A stretch of 64,000 bases of DNA from Candidatus Leptofilum proximum (GTDB lineage: Bacteria > Chloroflexota > Anaerolineae > Promineifilales > Promineifilaceae), in the NCBI GenBank assembly GCA_016710325.1, contig JADJXK010000002.1, forward strand, positions 3,348,001 to 3,412,000, in the 5' to 3' direction. Each line of letters begins with the position of its first letter. Within the stretch, counting starts at the first letter, position 1. The translations under genes were made by a program, and so were the position numbers. Shown piece by piece: positions 19,276 to 28,110 of this stretch. A model generated the notes under the pieces. It did no database searches and was not told the origin of the DNA. It saw only the letters and a program-made list of their open reading frames with translations.

Positions 19276-20490
19276 CTATGCTAACACGTAGTTTAACTTG
19301 CTCCTTATCTCTTCGGCGTGATTTACACACACTCGAATGATCTGGCAAATATCTTTTATTTCATTTTCTGATACGGCCGTTCCATTAGGTAAAGCAAGAA
19401 CACAAGCACTCAGCCTTTCGGTTTCGGGGAGGTCAAGGTTGCTATAAGATTCATCACTTGCATAGGGCCCTGCTCGATGGCAGCCTGGGTGGAAATATCG
19501 GCGAGCCAAAACGTTTTCACTGTACAGAATTTTCATTAAATCGTCTCGTTTTAGGCCACATTTTTGTTCGTCAATTTCCAAAATGATGTACTGATAGTTA
19601 TTTCGCTCTTTTGCATCATAGTCAATAACGTGAATTCCTGGCACATTAGCTAACTCCGCTACATAAGTTAAATAGTTCCGAGAATTTACGTTTATAAAAT
19701 CATCCATACTGGCAAGCCCTGTTAATCCCATGGCCGCTGAAATCTCAGACATTTTGCCATTTGTACCTGCAAACGCAATATTATCGCTACAGTCATAACC
19801 AAAATTTCTCAATGCTCTTGCTTTTTCTGCTACCTGCTCATCGTTTGTAACTATTGCCCCGCCCTCAAAAGAGTTAAGGAACTTGGTGGCGTGGAAACTA
19901 TATACTTCTGCATCGCCAAAATTGCCTAACATACGGCCCTCAAATGAACAACCGAATGCATGTGCTGCATCGAACAATAACTTGAGGTCGTGTTTACGGG
20001 CAATTTCCGTTAACGTTTGAATATCACACGGCCGTCCCCATAAATGTACGCCAACTATCCCCGTGGTTTGTTCAGAAATTAAAGCCTCAACTTTCGCAGG
20101 ATCAATGTTATGGGTTTGCGGATCAACATCGCAAAAAACCGGTTTGATGCCTAGCCATTGCAAAGCGTGCGCCGTAGCAATAAATGTAAATGAAGGAACT
20201 ATCACTTCTCCTTTCAAATCAAGCGAACGCGCAGCAATTTCCAAACCAAGAGTAGCGTTATTCACTGCAATGCAATGTTTTACACCTGTTAATTTGCAAA
20301 TTTCCTCTTCCATTTCACGGACGTAAGGCCCGTCATTTGTTAGCCAACGTCTTTGCAAAATATCTTGCAGTCTTTCAAGTAATATGGATTCATCTCCGAT
20401 ATTCGGCCGTCCAACATGTAGTTTTTCAGAAAAGAAGGGTTCTCCTTGAAAAACTGCTAAGTCCTTATATGTTTTGCGTATTCTATTCAT
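19276..20490 (-). CDS. DegT/DnrJ/EryC1/StrS-family sugar aminotransferase
   Basis: This PLP enzyme (404 aa) aminates a nucleotide-linked keto sugar. Visible marks are 'GVKHCIAVNNATLGLEIA' near residue 75, Asp174 in LLFDAAHAFG contacting PLP, and Lys203 in SFHATKFLNSFEGGA as the Schiff-base lysine. ATG at 20490 is preferred because GAGGTG lies 6 bases upstream; the ATG at 20508 lacks such a site. Within this locus it could act on a 4-keto or 3-keto deoxysugar, for example one made through the CDP-glucose route; that is inferred. Confidence 0.88.
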   Translation of the reverse strand: MNRIRKTYKDLAVFQGEPFFSEKLHVGRPNIGDESILLERLQDILQRRWLTNDGPYVREMEEEICKLTGVKHCIAVNNATLGLEIAARSLDLKGEVIVPSFTFIATAHALQWLGIKPVFCDVDPQTHNIDPAKVEALISEQTTGIVGVHLWGRPCDIQTLTEIARKHDLKLLFDAAHAFGCSFEGRMLGNFGDAEVYSFHATKFLNSFEGGAIVTNDEQVAEKARALRNFGYDCSDNIAFAGTNGKMSEISAAMGLTGLASMDDFINVNSRNYLTYVAELANVPGIHVIDYDAKERNNYQYIILEIDEQKCGLKRDDLMKILYSENVLARRYFHPGCHRAGPYASDESYSNLDLPETERLSACVLALPNGTAVSENEIKDICQIIRVCVNHAEEIRSKLNYVLA

Positions 20491-20943
20491 ATGACTCACC
20501 TCAACCATGCACTGCAGTGCGCTTTAGAAAAGTTTTAATTTATTTAGTGGAACACAAACTTCTCGCGTTTTAGCTGCTTTGACGTTTGCCCAATTAAATT
20601 TGTGGATTTTTAAGGCTTCTCCGGCACAAGCAAAAGAGCGAAATTATAAAGCAATTACATAAATGATGAGAAAGGCAATTTTAAAAAGAATTTCCCCAAA
20701 TTGCCCTACTTTTAATTAAGTACTGCCATCTAGTTCATCTAGTAAAAGAGGCACTTCTTCCAGGAAAAAGAGGGTACGAATGGAAGGTATTCCTAAATAG
20801 TGTCAAGCAACGTGTAATGAGGCTAATATTCAAAAAGTTTGTACTTCAAATCACCTAAAGTCCTATTCAACGTCATTTTTGGTGCTCCGCTTTCTGTTTG
20901 GGGGTGTGAACCCAATACGCGAATAGAAATTTCATCATAAAAA
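20491..20943. other. Intergenic gap upstream of the aminotransferase, possible promoter region
   Basis: About 450 AT-rich bases without a supported gene. On the minus strand a TATAAT lies at 20643-20648, about 150 bases before the aminotransferase start, but no good -35 accompanies it. This gap probably starts a new transcript for the aminotransferase and following glycosyltransferases. No strong hairpin was recognised. Confidence 0.4.
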
Positions 20944-21483
20944 TCAGTCAAGTTCTTTTTTTACAGTTGCTGGGACACCTGCAACGATGGTATTTGGAGG
21001 TACGTCTTTTGTTACTATTGCGCCCGCAGCCACTACAGAACCTGCACCAACAGTTACCCCAGGCAAAACCATACTGCGGGAACCTAGCCAGACACCATCT
21101 TCAATAGTAACCGGTTTGGCCAGTATGGGACCCAATCTATGAAATCGAGATCCTATTTCATGAGTGCTTGTCAGGATCATCACCTCGTGTCCCATTGAAA
21201 CGAAGTTTCCAATCGTGAGGTTTTCGCCCACTTCCAAACTGCAACCAAAATTAAAAATGCAGTTTTCCCCAATTGTGAGGTTTTTATACAAATCTTTCAT
21301 TCCAGTAATGGAAGGCATCCCAAAAAAGGTGGTTCCTTTACCAATTTGAAAACCTACTAAGCGTAATACTTGGGCTCGCCAGCGGCATCCTACGTAATAA
21401 GGAAGAGGAGCCGTAAGTAGATTGGCTATCCTGATTCGTGGATGAAGAAGGCTTATTTCCTCATAAACGACTTGCATTCTCAT
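20944..21483 (-). CDS. Left-handed beta-helix acyltransferase (WcaF/maltose O-acetyltransferase-like)
   Basis: This 179-aa protein shows hexapeptide repeats from about residue 70 on (IGENCIFNFGCSLEVGENLTIG, then VTIEDGVWLGSRSMVLPGVTVGAGSVVAAGAIV). His at 'LTSTHEIG' is the likely catalytic base. Such trimers use acetyl-CoA to O-acetylate sugars, here most likely the exopolysaccharide repeat unit. It lies just downstream of the polymerase gene on the same strand. Confidence 0.85.
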   Translation of the reverse strand: MRMQVVYEEISLLHPRIRIANLLTAPLPYYVGCRWRAQVLRLVGFQIGKGTTFFGMPSITGMKDLYKNLTIGENCIFNFGCSLEVGENLTIGNFVSMGHEVMILTSTHEIGSRFHRLGPILAKPVTIEDGVWLGSRSMVLPGVTVGAGSVVAAGAIVTKDVPPNTIVAGVPATVKKELD

Positions 21484-21615
21484 ATAAAACAGATCCTAAA
21501 ATACAATGGCATTATTTTAATTAGTGTTACGGCACATGAGTCTTATATTCCAGGTAAACGTGCCTGGTTTAAGAACAAAGCGATATTAAAGGCTAGACTC
21601 TTTAGCATCAGTTTG

Positions 21616-23127
21616 CTAGGCCCATCGCTTCGGCTGCATCTTTGTCGGTTGGGCAATAATGGGATCAAGCTTGTTAAGAATTCCCATTGCCAAACCAACA
21701 TACAGCATGCTCTGGGGATCCCAAGACATATCTACATAGGCATAAAGAAAATGCATTACAATATATAAAAGCATTGTCAAAGCTATGGCACTAATATCTC
21801 CACCAGGCATCCGCAGCAGCACTTGTCCTCCTAATGCAATAGCCGATCCCACCAAAAACAGCATGGACAAAAATCCGCCAACACCAGCTTTCATCCAAAT
21901 CCATAGAATAGAATTGTGAGTAATGTATTCCCAGAATTCAAAAAAGCTGATGTCAGGTAAAGGAACAATCATATAGAATTTATGACCAAACCCTACCCCG
22001 GTTAAAGGGGCCGAGTGAATCGTGAAGCTTGTGTTTATGTTTTCCAGTATTCTATAAAGGTCAGAACTTACGTCCTCGCCACTGGCCTGAGATGGGACGA
22101 GAATCGCTTTGATAGCCTGCACCGGCAGCCCCAAGGCACCACCCGCATTCCAAAACACACCAATGTACAAAACTCCGCCTATAGCTAACGGCGGCAGAAT
22201 AAACCAGAATAAACGACGATTCTCAATAAAGAGAACTATCATCATGACGGCCAGAGCCACAGCCAGTGTTAAAAAAGCAGCGCGTCTTTGAGTAGCAATA
22301 TAGGTAAAGAGAACAGGTGGCAGCATAAGTGGCAGCATGAAACGTTTTAGCAGAGAACCCTTGTAAAGCCAAAGGGCCAGGAACAAAACAAACAGCGTAT
22401 TCATATGAATAGCTGCTGCATGTTCTGTAATGGATTGCACATTAAGATCTAAATTCAGAGTAAAAATGAAATAAAAAATCCCGCTAATTCCCTCAATAAA
22501 CAAGGCAGCAATAAGAAACCAGATCAAATTGTTGATATGTTCTCGCGTGGTAATAAGATTGCTTACCAAGATTATCATTAGAGGGATATAGAAAATATAG
22601 CGGCCTTCCCAGATTGCAATTCTGAAGTCTCCGCCTGTGCCTAACCCGTAAACAAAGCCAAAAAGAATGAAAAGTGTAAACAACAATGCTGGCCAAAAAA
22701 GTGGGCCTTTATAAAAAGGGAAGTTCCGCCGCACGACGCCCTTACCAATCCAAGCGATAAGTATCAGCCCGATGTAAAATTCCATGGGGCTGATAATAAT
22801 ACTGTCACTTAAGTACAGAATAGATTCGGCACTCGACATGTTACTGACAAACGGGAACCAGGGCATTAAAACTGAATCTCCCATCAATCCTAACGAAAGT
22901 ACCAAATATATACCGTAGCGAGGCTCATAAACAATAGCCGCCGCCCCAATTAGAAAGAGCAGCCAGGCTATCAAAGAAGGATCCGGTCCTCTTCTCACGC
23001 CCAAAAGGGCAACAACTCCTGAAAAGCTCAGCACAAAGAAAATCCAGGCAGCCAAAAACCATGTGTTACGAGATTTTTGTTGAGCTGAATTTCTTATGTG
23101 TATTTCTGAAAGAAGAATATCTAACAT
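21616..23127 (-). CDS. Wzy-like O-antigen/exopolysaccharide polymerase (O-antigen ligase superfamily)
   Basis: This 503-aa protein is predicted to have about 12 membrane helices and a large external loop between late helices (about 335-400), which includes 'TSFTIHSAPLTGVGFGHKF', resembling the G-x-G-H/F region of Wzy_C proteins. Family members join lipid-linked repeat units on the outer face of the membrane. It is followed on the same strand by the acetyltransferase and preceded by chain-length/flippase genes, the usual set of a Wzx/Wzy pathway. Confidence 0.78.
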   Translation of the reverse strand: MLDILLSEIHIRNSAQQKSRNTWFLAAWIFFVLSFSGVVALLGVRRGPDPSLIAWLLFLIGAAAIVYEPRYGIYLVLSLGLMGDSVLMPWFPFVSNMSSAESILYLSDSIIISPMEFYIGLILIAWIGKGVVRRNFPFYKGPLFWPALLFTLFILFGFVYGLGTGGDFRIAIWEGRYIFYIPLMIILVSNLITTREHINNLIWFLIAALFIEGISGIFYFIFTLNLDLNVQSITEHAAAIHMNTLFVLFLALWLYKGSLLKRFMLPLMLPPVLFTYIATQRRAAFLTLAVALAVMMIVLFIENRRLFWFILPPLAIGGVLYIGVFWNAGGALGLPVQAIKAILVPSQASGEDVSSDLYRILENINTSFTIHSAPLTGVGFGHKFYMIVPLPDISFFEFWEYITHNSILWIWMKAGVGGFLSMLFLVGSAIALGGQVLLRMPGGDISAIALTMLLYIVMHFLYAYVDMSWDPQSMLYVGLAMGILNKLDPIIAQPTKMQPKRWA

Positions 23128-23178
23128 TTTTCTTTTTCAATAAAATCATGCTTGAATTTGGAAGACACTGTCAATTAT

Positions 23179-23322
23179 TTAAATTTGATTGAGAAAGTAA
23201 TAGGCAAACGTAATCGCCAAGCACAATAAGACAATAAAGACAAGACGAACTTTCGATCTATCCCTAAAAAGGAATACGGAACCCAAAAATGCGACTAGTA
23301 AAAAGGCTAAAAAAAGCTTCAC
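23179..23322 (-). CDS. Small two-helix membrane protein (47 aa)
   Basis: A GTG at 23322 opens a 47-residue frame ending TAA at 23179. The protein has a hydrophobic helix (LFLAFLLVAFLGSVFLF), a basic turn (RDRSKVR) and a second hydrophobic helix (LVFIVLLCLAITFAYYFL), a classic short hairpin. It lies between the BY-kinase-like gene and the polymerase on the same strand, with a GAGG about 11 bases upstream. The function is unknown; it might be an accessory to chain-length control. Supported by composition and position only. Confidence 0.45.
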   Translation of the reverse strand: MKLFLAFLLVAFLGSVFLFRDRSKVRLVFIVLLCLAITFAYYFLNQI

Positions 23323-23350
23323 GGATACCACTGCCTCAACAAAGCTAAGA

Positions 23351-24094
23351 TCAAATATTTATTAACGGAGCTGGATCTTGGGGTATTAGATTCAGCAGCC
23401 GCGACGGTGTGCTCACCTTAACCTTGTTCATCACAACGCCTGCAAGTTGCAAATGACTGATTTCATCCAAGGCGAGGCGAGCGCTTTCTATTGAAGTTAC
23501 TCCCTGATTTACTACCAAACAACACGCATTGGCCAATGAAGCTAGTGGAATGGCATCGTTTGTCGCCAGGAGAGCGGGGATATCAAAAATCAGATGGTCA
23601 AACATCTCGCTTAAATCTTCTATTATGCCTTTTAGACGAAGGTGGCGGGCCCATACGGGCCGTTGTCCTAGTGCCATCAGGCCAGAGGGAAGTAAGGTAA
23701 GATTTGGTTGACCTGTTCTTAAGAGGGCATCTTCCAAGGATAGTTCGTTTCTTAACACAGCAGCCAGTCCGGTATCTTTTGTGTTCAAATTTAAGGAAGA
23801 ATCTGGCCACCACCAGTTCATTTCAACAACACAAATGTCAAGACTAAAATCGTGAGCCAAAGTGGTTGCCAAAGCCCGGGAAATATAGGTCACACCTTCC
23901 TGACGTAGGGGAGAAGCCAGAGCCAGCCGCTGCGGAAAACTGCCTTTGTACATTAAACGTGTTGCCATATAGCGCATGCTGTCTACTATTTCCGGTGGAA
24001 ACTTCAAACTCATGTTTTCATTTTCGACGGCAAGCGTTAAGGGATCTGCCAGATCTGGATCTTGCTTTTTCGATTTAGGTGTTTTTTTGAACAT
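23351..24094 (-). CDS. BY-kinase/CpsD-like ATPase homologue with degenerate P-loop
   Basis: This 247-aa protein follows the MinD/CpsD fold: 'PPEIVDSMRYMATRLMY' helix, a Walker A position at about 60-70, 'LTLLPSGLMALGQRP', 'FDHLIFDIPALLATNDA' (Walker B-like) and a 'CCLVVNQGVTSIESARLAL' strand. The Walker A reads SPLRQEGVTY, where functional BY-kinases have GEGKT/S, so Val68 replaces the essential Lys. The Walker A' region (VVEMNWWWPDSS) also lacks the usual D-x-D-x-R. There is no C-terminal Tyr cluster. It is thus likely a non-catalytic partner of the Wzz-like protein at 25609. Confidence 0.75.
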   Translation of the reverse strand: MFKKTPKSKKQDPDLADPLTLAVENENMSLKFPPEIVDSMRYMATRLMYKGSFPQRLALASPLRQEGVTYISRALATTLAHDFSLDICVVEMNWWWPDSSLNLNTKDTGLAAVLRNELSLEDALLRTGQPNLTLLPSGLMALGQRPVWARHLRLKGIIEDLSEMFDHLIFDIPALLATNDAIPLASLANACCLVVNQGVTSIESARLALDEISHLQLAGVVMNKVKVSTPSRLLNLIPQDPAPLINI

Positions 24095-24109
24095 TTTACG
24101 ACTCTTTGA

Positions 24110-25612
24110 TTATCCTGTTTTTGACAATTTAGGCTGCGGTTTTTGCACTCGTTTTGTTACTGCCTGACCGAGTTCCCTTATTAATAGCCAATCTTCTTTG
24201 GGAATAATACGCAAAACCAGGATCATACCCAGGTAGGTCATCACTCCAACCAATATGGGGATAAGAATAAATAAATCTTTTACCCACCAAACGGCGAATA
24301 ACATTACTAGTCCAGCGATTACGGTCTTTACCGCAAATTTTGTGTTGTTCTTATTGAGCCAACCTTTGGGTAATAAACGTAAGGCAATTATGAACATGCC
24401 GACTTCGGTTACTATGTAGGCCAATGCTCCCCCAATTGCACCATTGGAAAAAGCAGTTTCACACCAGGGAATCAACAGAAAATCAAGAGGAATGGTAGCC
24501 AGGGTAGCGGCGGCCAGCACAAAACTCCAGGAATTCTGACGGTCAATAGAAATAAGGAATTGGCCCAACAAAATATTTTGATAGGTGAAGATTAATACGA
24601 TTCCTCTGACCGCCAGAATAGGTGCGGTATTTGCAAACTCTTCCCCGAACAACCCAATAACTAGCGGACTGGAGATCGCGATCAAACCTAAACCAATAGG
24701 TACACTTAGCACAAAAAGCAAATCGAAGCTTTTTCCCATCAACCTTGGTAGTGAATTTGGGCTTGAACTGAACATACGAGACAATGCCGGGAAAACGGCC
24801 GTAAGAAAAACAGTGGGCACAAAGAGCAGTGTCCCAAAAAAACGATCTGCCACTCCATACCAGCCTACACCGTCTTCGTTAACTAGATGAGAAATGATTA
24901 CTATGTCTAGCTGGCTGTAAACTATGATAAAAAACCCTACTCCAAAAAGAGGCAGACTATACTTTAACATCTCTTTACCCTGCCCCCAGGTAAAGCGTAG
25001 CTTAAAATCTTGTACTCTTCTAAGAAGTAAAAATTGAGTTAAAAAATTAACCAGGGATATCAAGACAAAGACTGAAACAATGACAATGAGCTTGTAACCC
25101 ATCAGCAGCAGAATAATACTGATAACGGTCCCGATGGCCCTGCTCAACACATTGGCAATAGACTGAAAATCCATTCGCTCAAGCCCTTGTAGGGCCGCAG
25201 TCACCGAACCACCATATTGCCCTAACAAGCTGCTTATTCCAATAATATAGATGATGGTAAGTGTTTCACTGGGGTAGTCAAAAGCGCGCGCATAAAGAAC
25301 CAGGCCAAAAAAGCCGATCAAGTGAAAAAAGGTGCGCACAACCATAGTTGTGCCTAATAAATCTCCTACCCGCTCTGGTCTACGAGCTATTTCTTTAATA
25401 AGAAGGGTGTCCATCCCAAAAGCAACTACTACACTAACTATTGACCATAATGACTCTGCCAGATGCAGCTTACCTATGGACGTAACCCCTAAGTATCGGG
25501 GCAAGAAAAGTGTAAGCAGCAAAGATAAACCCCAGGTAGCCAGCTGGGAAACCATCAAAACGCCGGCATTTTTGAGGATGGTGCGGCCGGTTCCTGTTTC
25601 CGCACTGTTCAT
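24110..25612 (-). CDS. Wzx-like polysaccharide flippase (MATE/MVF superfamily)
   Basis: This 500-aa protein has about 14 predicted helices and no other domain. The start 'GRTILKNAGVLMVSQLATWGLSLLLTLFLPRYLG' and the following 'LAESLWSIVSVVVAFGMDTLLIKEIAR' match polysaccharide biosynthesis flippases. It would move undecaprenyl-linked repeat units to the outer membrane face. Its start overlaps the upstream Wzz-like gene by 4 bases, indicating coupled translation of chain-length control and export. Confidence 0.88.
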   Translation of the reverse strand: MNSAETGTGRTILKNAGVLMVSQLATWGLSLLLTLFLPRYLGVTSIGKLHLAESLWSIVSVVVAFGMDTLLIKEIARRPERVGDLLGTTMVVRTFFHLIGFFGLVLYARAFDYPSETLTIIYIIGISSLLGQYGGSVTAALQGLERMDFQSIANVLSRAIGTVISIILLLMGYKLIVIVSVFVLISLVNFLTQFLLLRRVQDFKLRFTWGQGKEMLKYSLPLFGVGFFIIVYSQLDIVIISHLVNEDGVGWYGVADRFFGTLLFVPTVFLTAVFPALSRMFSSSPNSLPRLMGKSFDLLFVLSVPIGLGLIAISSPLVIGLFGEEFANTAPILAVRGIVLIFTYQNILLGQFLISIDRQNSWSFVLAAATLATIPLDFLLIPWCETAFSNGAIGGALAYIVTEVGMFIIALRLLPKGWLNKNNTKFAVKTVIAGLVMLFAVWWVKDLFILIPILVGVMTYLGMILVLRIIPKEDWLLIRELGQAVTKRVQKPQPKLSKTG

Positions 25613-26781
25613 CTTACGGCCTCTAAATCAGCCTCTGCTACTTCGTGCTGGCTGTCCTGTTTTTCAAATAAGGGGGCAAACGAGAACTGATCATCTTCCA
25701 TGCCGTTCAGTACTGAGTCTTTATCTGTAGCGACACTGCTGTCATCAACTAAAGCGGTTTCAGCAGCCTTCACTTTTCTTCCGAAGCGAGATTTTTTACG
25801 TGACTTTGGTTGGGTTACGTCTGGCACTTGGGTAAGCGTGGGTAACTGCAAAACATAGTGTACGTCGATGGGAAACCTGATCGAACGATCAATCAGAACG
25901 GCACCAAGAATTCCACTCACGCTTAATATAACGCCTACAACAACAAAAACAATCATATTTACGGCCGTTTCCTTCAATGAGGTGCCTGGTTTATCGGGTA
26001 TCTCGGGCGAATCAATAAGAAAATAAGTTTGCCGGACATCATTTTCAGTTTGGGCAGAAGCTAAACGCGCATTTTCATCCTTTTCCAAAACACTGGCATA
26101 GCGTGAGGCTGCCAAATCCACTTCTGCTTGTAATCGCTGAATTTGGAGCTCTTCGGTTGGCAGCCGCTCCCCTCTTAGCGGTGCCGGATGATTAACCAAA
26201 TAATCGTTCAGCTCCTGGCGTGCATTATCTAAATCGCTTTTGTATTGTTGTACAAGGTCAACAAAAAAATCTTGAGCCGCTTGGCTTTCATTCTTGTCTG
26301 AATTGATCTTCCATTGAAGGTAAGTTTCAAATGCAGAACTGGCCAGCTGTTGCGCCAGAATCGGACTTTCATCCGAAGCAGAAATAAGAACCTGATTATC
26401 TCCTAAGGATTGAACCCATACATTTTCACGAACATTCTTCATTAACTCCCGAACACCAGCAGGCCCCACATCCATATCGGCTTCTAAATCCGTACGATCT
26501 ATTACAGAACGAATAAATGCATCTGTTTGTAACAACTCACCAAATTCGTTTTTCGTTTCTTGAGCCGGCGTATTCCAGGTCAGCCTAGCGTCCCTTACCG
26601 AAGTTAAGGAGGCAAGGTAAGATTCCGATTGCACAAACACGATACCATCGGAAATATAAATAGGATCCGTAACAAAATAGAACGCTATTGCCGCTGCCGT
26701 CATTAAAACAATTGGAAATAAATACAGCCATCTATGGCGAAAATAGCTTTCTAATACACGAAGTAGCACAAGCCGGACCAT
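25609..26781 (-). CDS. Wzz/chain-length determinant-like membrane protein
   Basis: This 390-aa protein has a first helix at about 19-38, a long external coiled-coil region (about 45-280; 'LQIQRLQAEVDLAASRYASVLEKDE') and a second helix at about 285-310 with a conserved-type 'DSPEIPDKPGTS' segment just before it, as in Wzz/PCP proteins. About 75 cytoplasmic residues follow. It controls polymer length and partners with a BY-kinase-like ATPase, here the degenerate one at 23351. AAGGAG lies 6 bases before ATG. It is the first gene of a wzz-wzx-kinase-like run. Confidence 0.85.
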   Translation of the reverse strand: MVRLVLLRVLESYFRHRWLYLFPIVLMTAAAIAFYFVTDPIYISDGIVFVQSESYLASLTSVRDARLTWNTPAQETKNEFGELLQTDAFIRSVIDRTDLEADMDVGPAGVRELMKNVRENVWVQSLGDNQVLISASDESPILAQQLASSAFETYLQWKINSDKNESQAAQDFFVDLVQQYKSDLDNARQELNDYLVNHPAPLRGERLPTEELQIQRLQAEVDLAASRYASVLEKDENARLASAQTENDVRQTYFLIDSPEIPDKPGTSLKETAVNMIVFVVVGVILSVSGILGAVLIDRSIRFPIDVHYVLQLPTLTQVPDVTQPKSRKKSRFGRKVKAAETALVDDSSVATDKDSVLNGMEDDQFSFAPLFEKQDSQHEVAEADLEAVR

Positions 26782-26966
26782 GGTTGCTCCTTAAAAATAC
26801 GTTCTTATAATCGCACGTACAATTATCATGTGATGTTCTTACAAGCATGCTTAATAGCTGTCGGCTCCAAAACCGAGCCTTCACAGCTATTTACTCTGGC
26901 AAAATAACAATATACGCCTTTGATGAATAGAGTTCACAAAGACATATGCAATTACTCTGTCAGGAA

Positions 26967-28109
26967 TTATTTGGCCCAATGCATTGGGCTTACACCCTCA
27001 AAAGTTGAAACCAGCTCCCGTTGTGTCCCCAACTTTTCTGGATATTGCATAGCTAAAGCCAATTCAGTTATGTGAAGTGAGAAATCTGCCGACAAACGTG
27101 TCGGCCGGTTCATTTGAATTGACTCAGCCAATTCGGTTACTCCCCGAAAGTAATCCATTGTTTTGTCTGATTTATTGGCACGAGTGGTTCGTACTAAAGG
27201 CACTTTTTCCCGGGCCACCCCAAAAAGGTTTGATACAACGGGCCATTCTTCAATGCGCCGACCAATGGGTGTCTTCTGCTTATATACATTTGTTTCATAA
27301 TCCCAGCAATCTTCAATGGTTAACACACCTTCTTCGCCAATCACGTGCATTGAGCGATTATGAGGTGCAATAATACTGCACGTCAAACGCGCCACTATAT
27401 TATTTTCAAATTCCATAACACCAACGGAGAAATCCGATGTTAGTTTATCAAGCGGTGTGTCAGTTTGCTTGTCCCGAACTAAATTTTGCGAGAATGATGT
27501 AATTCGCTTCGCTGGTCCAAAAAAAGCAGCTAACCATGTCAAATAATAGCCAGCATGCTCCATGGTACACCCTACTTCAAACTCATCTTTCCACGGCCAT
27601 GGAGCGCCAGACGAGCTAATCCATTGACGATAGCGTGTGCGATGAATCATGCCATCATCCATTTCGGCATAGGCTACAAAAACCTTTCCAATCTCATTGT
27701 TGCGTAAAACTTTCCAGGCAGTTTGAGCGGCTTCACCGAGTACGTTACATGGAGCTGAGGACAGATAGAGGTTTTTTTCGCGTGCTAAATCAACCAGCTC
27801 TACAGCGTGTTCGAACTCCATTGCGAGCGGTTTCTCGCAATAAACGTGTTTTCCCGCCCCTAATGCCGCTTTCGTTACTTCATAATGACTATGAGGGTTG
27901 GTCAGATTTACAACAATATCGACCTCAGAATCGTTAATCAGGTCATCAAGTGTTGGATAGATTTTTTCAATGCCATGATAAGCTGAAAACTGCTGGGCTC
28001 GAGTTAAATTCCGATCCATTATGCCAACGAGTTTTAATTCTGGATGGCGGCCGAGGGTATGCAAATAGAAATCAGCTACATAGCCACAGCCAACAATTGC
28101 AATTCGCAC
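26967..28109 (-). CDS. Gfo/Idh/MocA-family NAD(P)-dependent sugar oxidoreductase
   Basis: This 380-aa enzyme has an N-terminal Rossmann fold (IAIVGCGYVADFY, G-x-G-x-x-A-type) and the family's 'GKHVYCEKPLAMEFEHA' EKP motif near residue 95. A C-terminal alpha/beta domain follows. It starts at GTG 28109 (GGAGG 5 bases upstream), one base beyond the stop of the preceding paralogue, so the two are coupled. Such enzymes oxidise or reduce a hydroxyl of a nucleotide sugar, which fits rare-sugar synthesis in this locus. Confidence 0.88.
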   Translation of the reverse strand: MRIAIVGCGYVADFYLHTLGRHPELKLVGIMDRNLTRAQQFSAYHGIEKIYPTLDDLINDSEVDIVVNLTNPHSHYEVTKAALGAGKHVYCEKPLAMEFEHAVELVDLAREKNLYLSSAPCNVLGEAAQTAWKVLRNNEIGKVFVAYAEMDDGMIHRTRYRQWISSSGAPWPWKDEFEVGCTMEHAGYYLTWLAAFFGPAKRITSFSQNLVRDKQTDTPLDKLTSDFSVGVMEFENNIVARLTCSIIAPHNRSMHVIGEEGVLTIEDCWDYETNVYKQKTPIGRRIEEWPVVSNLFGVAREKVPLVRTTRANKSDKTMDYFRGVTELAESIQMNRPTRLSADFSLHITELALAMQYPEKLGTQRELVSTFEGVSPMHWAK

Positions 28110-28110
28110 A

